Shown one piece after another: positions 56,046 to 64,000 of a DNA stretch of 64,000 bases. The stretch covers positions 11,917,242 to 11,981,241 of the forward strand of contig OY811971.1 in the NCBI GenBank assembly GCA_963681505.1. The letters are read 5' to 3'. Under the pieces are notes generated by a model, which was not told where the DNA came from, did not search any database, and was given only the letters and a program-made list of their open reading frames with translations. This stretch comes from Eunapius fragilis. Taxonomy: Eukaryota > Porifera > Demospongiae > Spongillida > Spongillidae. The position numbers were made by a program, and so were the translations under genes. Position 1 is the stretch's first letter; each line of letters opens with the position of its first letter.

Positions 56046-56925
56046 CTTACACGTTCCTACATGTTTCTTGTAGGACTGAATCTTGTAGGAATCTTATAGG
56101 GCTTTAGGATCTTACGACGCTTATTGTTTCTTACCCTTTTTCTTATAAGAAATGAAGTTCTTATAAGATTATTACTAATTCTTGATAAGATCTTTTGCTA
56201 GGGCCAGTGGGGGGGAGGGGGGGGGGGGGGCGGGTGTCGCTTTCGGCCAGTTCAATCAATCAGGTGTCCGCGCTTTCGGCAGATTCAACCAGTGGGCGGT
56301 GGACGCTCAGCTATGGGAGGGGTGCGCATGTATATAAACAAAGGGGGGGGGGGGGGGGGGGGGGGGCGCCATTAGGGGAGGGGGGCGCCATTCAGTCCCG
56401 AAGGGGGGGGGGGGGGCCATGGCCCCCCCTGGGGACGCCCTTGAACTGTATACAAGTGTGAGATCAAAAGATAAATAGATACAAGAGACAGAGATCATAT
56501 ATAGATCTCTGCAAGAGGCAAAGAGTATGAGGGTCTCCAGGTCCACAGTCGACATAACCAAGAGGCGTTGCGTTTATAGCACTGTGCGAGGCACTGTGCA
56601 TAAAAAGGCAGTATAATATTATAATAATTCTAGATATAAAAAACCGTACGCACCTGATTCTTCAAACATTCACGATTCTAAATGTTCAATGCATAGGAAT
56701 GTTTCAAAATACTATAAGTTCAAAACTGAATAAGCAGTACCAGAGGTGATCTGGTTGAACCTGAGCTGACAGTGATGCACAGTAATTCGGCCGTCCACAC
56801 GCGGGTGAATTGCATTCAGTCACACAATAACGATGCGGCCGGCATACATGTGGCGACTTCCTGCCGACTTGTCAACTTGTTTATTGTGGCGCCATGGCTA
56901 GAACAATATCCTGCATGGGTGTGGT
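56046..56925. other. simple repeats and G runs, no gene
   Basis: Contains TTCTTATAAGA words to about 56185, then G runs at 56210-56231, 56342-56366 and 56403-56417. GGGGACGCCCTTG at 56430 may be the end of a small MITE. Nothing coding. Confidence 0.5.
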
Positions 56926-56926
56926 C

Positions 56927-57315
56927 TAGTATTTAAGAGTGTCAGGGGTTAAGCTACTTGGCTGACACAATAAGTCGTGTGAGTGTGGTCTACTATGTAA
57001 GGGGTTAAGCAACTTGGCCAAGAAAATAAGCCCTTTGTGTGTGGTCTGGAATGTAAGAGTGACAGGGGTTAAGCAACTTGGCTGATACACTAAGCCCTGT
57101 GGGTTTGGTCTAGAATGTAAGAGTGTCAGGGGTTAAGCAACTTGGCCGACACAATAAGTCGTCTGGGTGTGGTCTAGTATGTAAGGGGTAAAGCAACTTG
57201 GTCAAGACAATAAGCACTTAGTTTAATTTCTGGTAAGAGTGTCAGGGTTAAGCAACTTGGCAGACACACGAAGCCCTGTGGGTGTGGTCTACTATGTCAG
57301 GGGTTAAGCAACTTG
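56927..57315. repeat. degenerate minisatellite of about 60 bp, six to seven copies
   Basis: Unit contains GTGTGGTCTAGTATGTAAG, then GTGTCAGGGGTTAAGCAACT and TGGCTGACACAATAAG, with many substitutions and deletions between copies. Confidence 0.85.
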
Positions 57316-58089
57316 CCCCATCATACTCCCACTCAGGCTAAACGATAAAAGAGAAGTAGTCATAGGATGTCAAAGGTGATACATGTTGATGATGATGGTA
57401 TACATCTACCTGTGTAGGAGGAAGAAAATCCACACTCCTTATGTAAGTTATGTTTTATTGTTGTTGTCACCTTCCCAACACACACTGCCCTACTTCCACA
57501 ACAACAGCTCTATTGTTCTTTAATTACACTAATGATTTATCTTATTTAGGTTCATAGCCAACGTATAGGAGCAGTCTCCACTTCCAATGAAACATTTGAA
57601 CAATTTCATCATCCAGTATCCTTTGTGATGTGACTCCTGTTGATGCATTCTGTGTCAATCGTTTTTTGCTTTTTTTGCTTTGTAATTACACACTTAACAT
57701 TTTGAATGCAATGGATTACGAGGTGGGGGTGTTGTGTATGTGCGTGTACTCACAATATCGCTTACATGACATTACAAGTATGAGCATCAAACTTGAACTT
57801 TGTCTATTGTCTATATAAGAATGTTCAATCCCTTCGCAACCATTGAATCTAACTGAGTGTACGTAGTGTCAGCAGCACATGATAGTCAGCATCTTATCTG
57901 ATGTAGTTATATAATATATATGCCATGCCGGTTCAAACATGTAGGTTACTACATATCATCATATCATTTGCACTAATACAGCTCGGCAATACTACTGCAT
58001 GCGTAAAGTATTTGTTATGATGGCCCACCCCCCCTCACCTTGTGACATAGGTGAACATCAAGTTGCTTGTTAACGTTAACGTTACTAGT
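57316..58089. other. no gene recognised
   Basis: AT-rich. A 62-codon frame at 57630-57818 has no domain. Confidence 0.45.
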
Positions 58090-58094
58090 TACTG

Positions 58095-58282
58095 GTGGTG
58101 GTCATCATCATCATCTTCTTCATCATCTTCACCACCAACATCACAATCACCATCACCATCACCATCACCACCATCACTCCCATTACCACAATCACCATCA
58201 TCATCATCATTACCACCATACCACCATCATCATCACCACCACCACCATCATCGTCATCATCATCATCATCATCATTATCAAG
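58095..58282. repeat. (CAT)n/(CAC)n trinucleotide repeat tract
   Basis: Long run of ATC and ACC triplets. Every frame through it is open for a while, which explains the His-, Ser- and Ile-rich frames there. Confidence 0.9.
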
Positions 58283-58577
58283 AAGAGAAACAGTCCACTT
58301 AAAGGCAACATTATTGGGAGAGTCCTGAACTGCTCGCTTGCGAAGAGAGTGCGGTATTGGAAGGCTAAGTGTACTAGTACCCTGCAAAACCAAATGAGGC
58401 CATCGAAAGAGTACTACCAATTAAGTTATTGAAAGGCATGTGAATGTAGCTACCTACTCTTACTTAGCTTGGTTTACAATATGACATTGGCATTACGGAT
58501 CAATTACGGATCAATTACGATCATCAACTACAACAAATATGCATCGGATAAATGTGCATGAAAAAAAAAAGAATGAA

Positions 58578-58822
58578 ACAAGTAAATAAAAAACCTTCTC
58601 AATGAGAGAGTTGGTGAGATATAGGATTTGAAGGCAATGGTGGTGTAAAAAGCAAGGAAACAAGGGTCTGTAATAGTAAAGGAAAATGTCATAGTCCTAT
58701 ATTAAGCCCACGAACATAGTATATGCTACAAACGGGCCGCTAAATATGTAGGACTATGACATTTTCCCTTACTATTACAGACCCTTGTTTCCTTGCTTTT
58801 TACACCACCAATGCTAAAGGCA
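58578..58822. mobile_element. fold-back hairpin element, copy 2, one arm truncated
   Basis: Begins ACAAGTAAATAAAAAACC at the left after an A run, so it is in the opposite orientation to copies 1 and 3. Inner arms pair over about 75 bp (for example GGTGGTGTAAAAAGCAAGG with its complement near 58790). The outer part of the right arm is missing. Confidence 0.8.
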
Positions 58823-59032
58823 AATTTCAGTTATGCTGCGGAGATAGCTAGTATTTGGCTTCTCTCTGGTCTTCTTTAGCCTCAGCTCACACACTCTGCA
58901 ATGCACAGGCACTTGCTGGATGTGGTACTCCATTCCTATAATCATGTTCATGCATGTACAATGCGTACGCATAAACTTTATCGATTATTCATAAAATACG
59001 CTAGGCTTGTTTGTGGCTATCAGGGCTGCCAA

Positions 59033-59110
59033 AGGCCAGCCGACCTGTCCGGCCTGACAGGCCAGAGACCTGCATGGCCTGACCTGTCAGGTCGGACCCC
59101 TGGCATGTCA
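59033..59110. repeat. GC-rich imperfect palindromes
   Basis: GGCCTGACAGGCC and CCTGACCTGTCAGGTC type words in alternating orientation, together about 75 bp. Possibly one end of a small element. Confidence 0.5.
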
Positions 59111-59292
59111 GGCCGGACCACGCCCTCATTTTGCCAATACATGCCTATAGTATATGACTGATTTGTACATGTACAGATCAAGCTTACTTCTTGTTCAGAA
59201 TTCAAATATTAATGTAATAGTGAAGATGATCGATAGTAAAATAATAATAAATCATACTGAGATGCAAATAAATATGGAACAGTTTAATATTT

Positions 59293-59589
59293 ACAAGTAA
59301 ATAAAAACCTTCTCTAACGAGAAAGTTGGTGGGCATATAGGATTGACAATGTTGGTGTAAAAAGCACGGAAACAAGTGTGACAGAAATGTTACTGGAAAA
59401 TTGAAATAGGCCTATATTTAACCCAGTCACATTTAGGCAGCGCACGCCAGAGAAAATGGGCTAAATATAGGCCTATTTCAATTTTCCAGTAACATTTCTG
59501 TCACACTTGTTTCCGTGCTTTTTACACCAACATTGTCAATCCTATATGCCCACCAACTTTCTCGTTAGAGAAGGTTTTTATTTACTTGT
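59293..59589. mobile_element. fold-back hairpin element, copy 3
   Basis: Arms of about 132 bp with one visible mismatch around a loop of about 33 bp. Outer ends ACAAGTAAATAAAAACCTTC and GAAGGTTTTTATTTACTTGT; a T tract follows at 59600. Inner arm sequence (for example TGTTACTGGAAAATTGAAAT) differs from copies 1 and 2. Confidence 0.9.
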
Positions 59590-59814
59590 TTCATACGTTT
59601 TTTTTTCTCCGTGTCAACAAAGCTTCATAACTGTAATGTGATGAGGAACGATGTGCAATGGACAAAATGCCTATACCTTACGAACGCTTTGTGCATTGCC
59701 CCGACCACAAGTTACTATATAACTTTAATAAATACGTATGTAAAATTAATGTTACAATAACAATAAAATAAATAGTGATAAGTGTAGTTGTTTTTGATAA
59801 AATAAATAGTTTTG

Positions 59815-60120
59815 CCGCCTCCTCTTCCTCTTCTTCTCCTCCCCCCCCCCCCCCCGGGGTAAGGCCATGCGGGTGGCAGGGGCAGTAAAAAAGGCGGGGG
59901 CAGCATTGGGGGCAGCATTGGGGGGAGCATCAGCGGGGGTAACGCTGCAGGCGGTGGGTCCAGCGCTGCTGCAGGCGGTGGCGGGGCTTCTGCTGGCGGT
60001 GCCCGTGGGTCCAGCGCTGCTGCAGGCGGCGGCGGCGGCACTTCTGCTGGCGGTGGCGGATCTTGGACATGCATCCTCGTCAAAGAAGTCTGTCCCTATA
60101 ATTAAGTTATCTTCAGCCAT
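59815..60120 (-). other. possible start exon of a Pro/Ala-rich minus-strand gene
   Basis: On the minus strand an ATG at 60120 opens MAEDNLIIGTDFFDEDACPR followed by Ala/Ser-rich repeats, or in another frame Pro-rich PPPPAAALDP repeats. The DNA is an imperfect 42-51-bp GC-rich tandem repeat (GTCCAGCGCTGCTGCAGGCGG) next to a C run (59839-59857). It may be a real low-complexity exon, as the first 25 residues look non-random, or only a repeat. No splice partner is convincing. Confidence 0.3.
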
Positions 60121-60303
60121 CTATGTGGCAGACAGATTATTGAAACAACTCGCAAAATATAGTATTTACCTTTGATGAATTTTTTCAAGAGAGAAATGTG
60201 CTGTTCTGCGGGTCATTGGTTTATACACATGTACAGCCATGTGTTCTAGCTGTGCTATAATTCTATTGGCCCAATTTCATCCGTCCATTCACTGATTGGT
60301 CGC

Positions 60304-62178
60304 TTATTCATGCATGACATCACATACTGAGTGGGAGGAGTGAAGTGTGTGTGTGTGTAGGTGTGCTAAAATTCTGATCAATAAACCCAGCTGATCAATA
60401 AACCCAGAATGTGATTTCAAAGTGACATCATAATGAACATGACCACACCCTGAATCAAGAGCATTGAGCCCAGCTCTGAGGTCTTCAATGGACTTTTGGA
60501 ACAGTGAATTTGTTTTTAACACTATTGCTACTTCTTCACTAGTGAGCTTGCGACACTCATTTGTACATTTCCATTTCAAAGGGCGCATGGTGACCTTATC
60601 CCTGTCCTTTATCTCCTCTGCCACTACACACCTGCCATTGAGGTCTACTGGAATGGCTCCATGCTGTTTTCTGTGAGTGTATGAATTATCAAAGAAGTAA
60701 GGCTCAGCCCCAGCAGTATGAAACCTATGCCCGACTAAAATATCACTCTCTTGCAACTTCTTTGCATTAACCTTACGGATAGTTTTTAGCAGTGACCCTG
60801 CCTGTGATCTTCGTACACTTATTGCTTTAGCAAGTAATGCATCTGCACTAATCTTACTTACTGCTGCACGGACAGATCTTGTAACAACCTTTTGAGCTAG
60901 CAATGGATGGCTATTGCAGAAAACATTGTTTACATCACTCAGAAGCTCACTATCCCTAAGAATTGCTTTTTCAAGACTCACTCCATACTCTGCTAGTGTG
61001 CGAGAGTTGGGCTCAAACAGGGAGTAACTATACGGGAGAAATTAGGGTTGCAGTACTTTTATTTTACCACACATTATGCCTTATCATGTATCAAAACATT
61101 TTACCAACTGCGCATAATGTGAATTATTTTATTTCAACAACTCAATTTTCTGTACACACATGTGTAGTGGACCTTTAAAACAACATGAGAGACACAAATT
61201 ACCTTTTGTACCCTGTACATGGGGAACTTTTACTTGTGGGAAGCCTTACTGTACATCTGATAATCGGCTGCATGCAAGGGTTGGATGCGCATGACAGACT
61301 TGTTAATTAAATTTCTGAAAATGCAATTACAGTAGTACACACATGTGTATAGTCCTTTATTGCACATCACATTTACAATGTAACAGACACAGATGCATGT
61401 ACATGTACAAATAACCTTCTGTACAAACATTGACCTTTACCAGGGAACATCCCGTGTAGGAAGCCATACTGTACATCTGATAATATGTCATGCAGGCATA
61501 CAAGAGTGTTAATGTGTGCATGACAGGAAGCCATGAGCCACGTGCATAGCAGCCCTTAGATTTGAAATGGTACATACAGCATGCTATAACATACCTTTGG
61601 GTGGTAGTGGTAGTGGTAGTTCTACGACCCTTCCAATATCGACTCATTCTAGCTGCCTTAATGGTAGCTGAATTACCCCTGTATATCCGCCTTTTAGCAG
61701 CACGGTTCTCCTCGACGCGCTCTTGATATCGCTGCCTTTTAACAGCACGGTTCTCCTCGAGGTCCTCTCCATATCGCTGCCTTTTAGCAGCACGGTTCTC
61801 CTCGAGGTCCTCTCCATATCGCTGCCTTTTAGCAGCACGCTTAGGTTCAATATTTGCGATGTAGCTCTCGCGTACAGAGGCCTTCTTTTTTTCAGGATCG
61901 GCCTTGTAGCTCTCGCGTACAGAGGACTTCTTTTTTTCAGGATCGGCCTTGTAGCTCTCGCGTACAGAGGCCTTCTTTTTTTCAGGATCGGCCTTGTGGC
62001 TCTCGCGTACAGAGGCCTTCTTTTTTTCAGGATCGGCCTTGTAGCTCTCGCGTACAGAGGCCTTCTTTTTTTCAGGGTCGGCCTTGTAGCGCTCTCGGGC
62101 TTTAGCCTTGTTCTCTTCTTGCTTTTGGAGGTATTCCGCTCGTTGCTTCGTTCTCTTTTTTCGATTACGCGAAGGCAT
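60304..62178 (-). CDS. lysine-rich 15-residue-repeat protein, sponge multicopy family, possibly truncated
   Basis: Exon 1 (62178-61595) starts MPSRNRKKRTKQRAEYLQKQ. It carries about six repeats of RESYKADPEKKKASV (45 bp each), then three of LEENRAAKRQRYGED type, ending in a Thr run. A GTATGT donor joins in phase to exon 2 (acceptor TATAG at 61028, exon from 61027). Exon 2 reads SYSLFEPNSRTLAEYGVSLE, RRSQAGSLLKTIRKVNAKKL, HTAGAEPYFFDNSYTH and WKCTNECRKLTSEEVAIVL. This matches a multicopy family I recall from sponge genomes, whose members continue further; here the frame drifts into non-conserved sequence after about 60420 and stops at 60304. The DNA-binding-like basic repeats and the copy number suggest a mobile-element-linked protein (Helitron-like elements have similar N-termini), but that is inference. 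It is divergent from GST. Confidence 0.6.
61693..62095. repeat. 45-bp coding tandem repeats
   Basis: Two adjacent arrays, in frame with the lysine-rich protein: units around GCTCTCGCGTACAGAGG (61866-62095) and around TATCGCTGCCTTTTAGCAGC (61693-61845). In-frame copy-number change is likely between alleles. Confidence 0.85.
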
Positions 62179-62309
62179 TTTTAGAAAAACAACTTCACTA
62201 GCCAAAATAAGTAACGACTAAACTGCTAAATAATCTATGACTATATAAAAGGTAGACACGTGCTGAATTGGATTGTTTCTTCCATATAATTTCTGAGTGT
62301 GCTGAAAAG
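62179..62309. promoter_or_regulatory. bidirectional promoter between the repeat-protein gene and GST
   Basis: Only 131 bp separate the two divergent start codons. A TATATAA word occurs near 62242-62248 and an ATATAATT near 62284. The 5' UTRs must be very short or overlapping. Confidence 0.5.
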
Positions 62310-63982
<1,673 letters not shown>

Positions 63983-64000
63983 TGCGTGACCTTTGTCTAA

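Noticed and set aside
58051-58432. His- or Asp-rich frames in the trinucleotide tract
   Set aside because: Simple-sequence artefact of (CAT)n/(CAC)n.

Overview
This window looks like metazoan nuclear DNA, most likely from a demosponge. Spliced genes with short GT-AG introns, a complete ARL8 GTPase and a complete Mu-type glutathione S-transferase establish an animal. The lysine-rich 15-residue repeat family near 62 kb and the restriction-like-endonuclease LINE family spread over 8-54 kb are types I associate with sponges such as Amphimedon. The species call is inference.

Layout. From about 0.5 to 40 kb the window is a transposon graveyard with many nested insertions. It holds DIRS-like and Ty3/gypsy fossils, a hAT remnant, about ten pieces of one LINE family that carries a CCHC finger and a restriction-like endonuclease, a fossil Rep gene of the CRESS-DNA virus type, a DDE-like element with a hammerhead-like motif in an insert, and a pogo/Tigger element. 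The most striking object is an 8.2 kb DNA transposon at 24862-33038. It has identical 101-bp terminal inverted repeats and a perfect 9-bp target duplication. Inside are a decayed DUF6589 gene, a deleted RecQ-like helicase gene, and a nested and apparently intact piggyBac-like element that inserted into a DUF6589 exon.

From about 41 to 64 kb the window is host territory. Gene X (+, 41816-43637) and gene Y (-, 44018-46144) converge; neither is recognised. ARL8 (-, 46459-53486) has six exons and a 5.8 kb last intron full of simple repeats. Further on come a 71-bp tandem array, three long fold-back hairpin elements whose two arms match each other better than they match the other copies, a Pro/Ala-rich low-complexity block, the lysine-rich repeat gene (-, about 60304-62178) and the GST gene (+, 62310-63982). 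The last two are divergent, with only about 130 bp between their start codons.

The host genes do unrelated jobs: lysosome transport for ARL8 and glutathione conjugation for GST. ARL8 and GST exons were placed by eye from splice sites and reading frame. Each gives exactly the length of its family (186 and 218 residues), so those two models are firm. No tRNA, rRNA, CRISPR or bacterial operon structure was seen.
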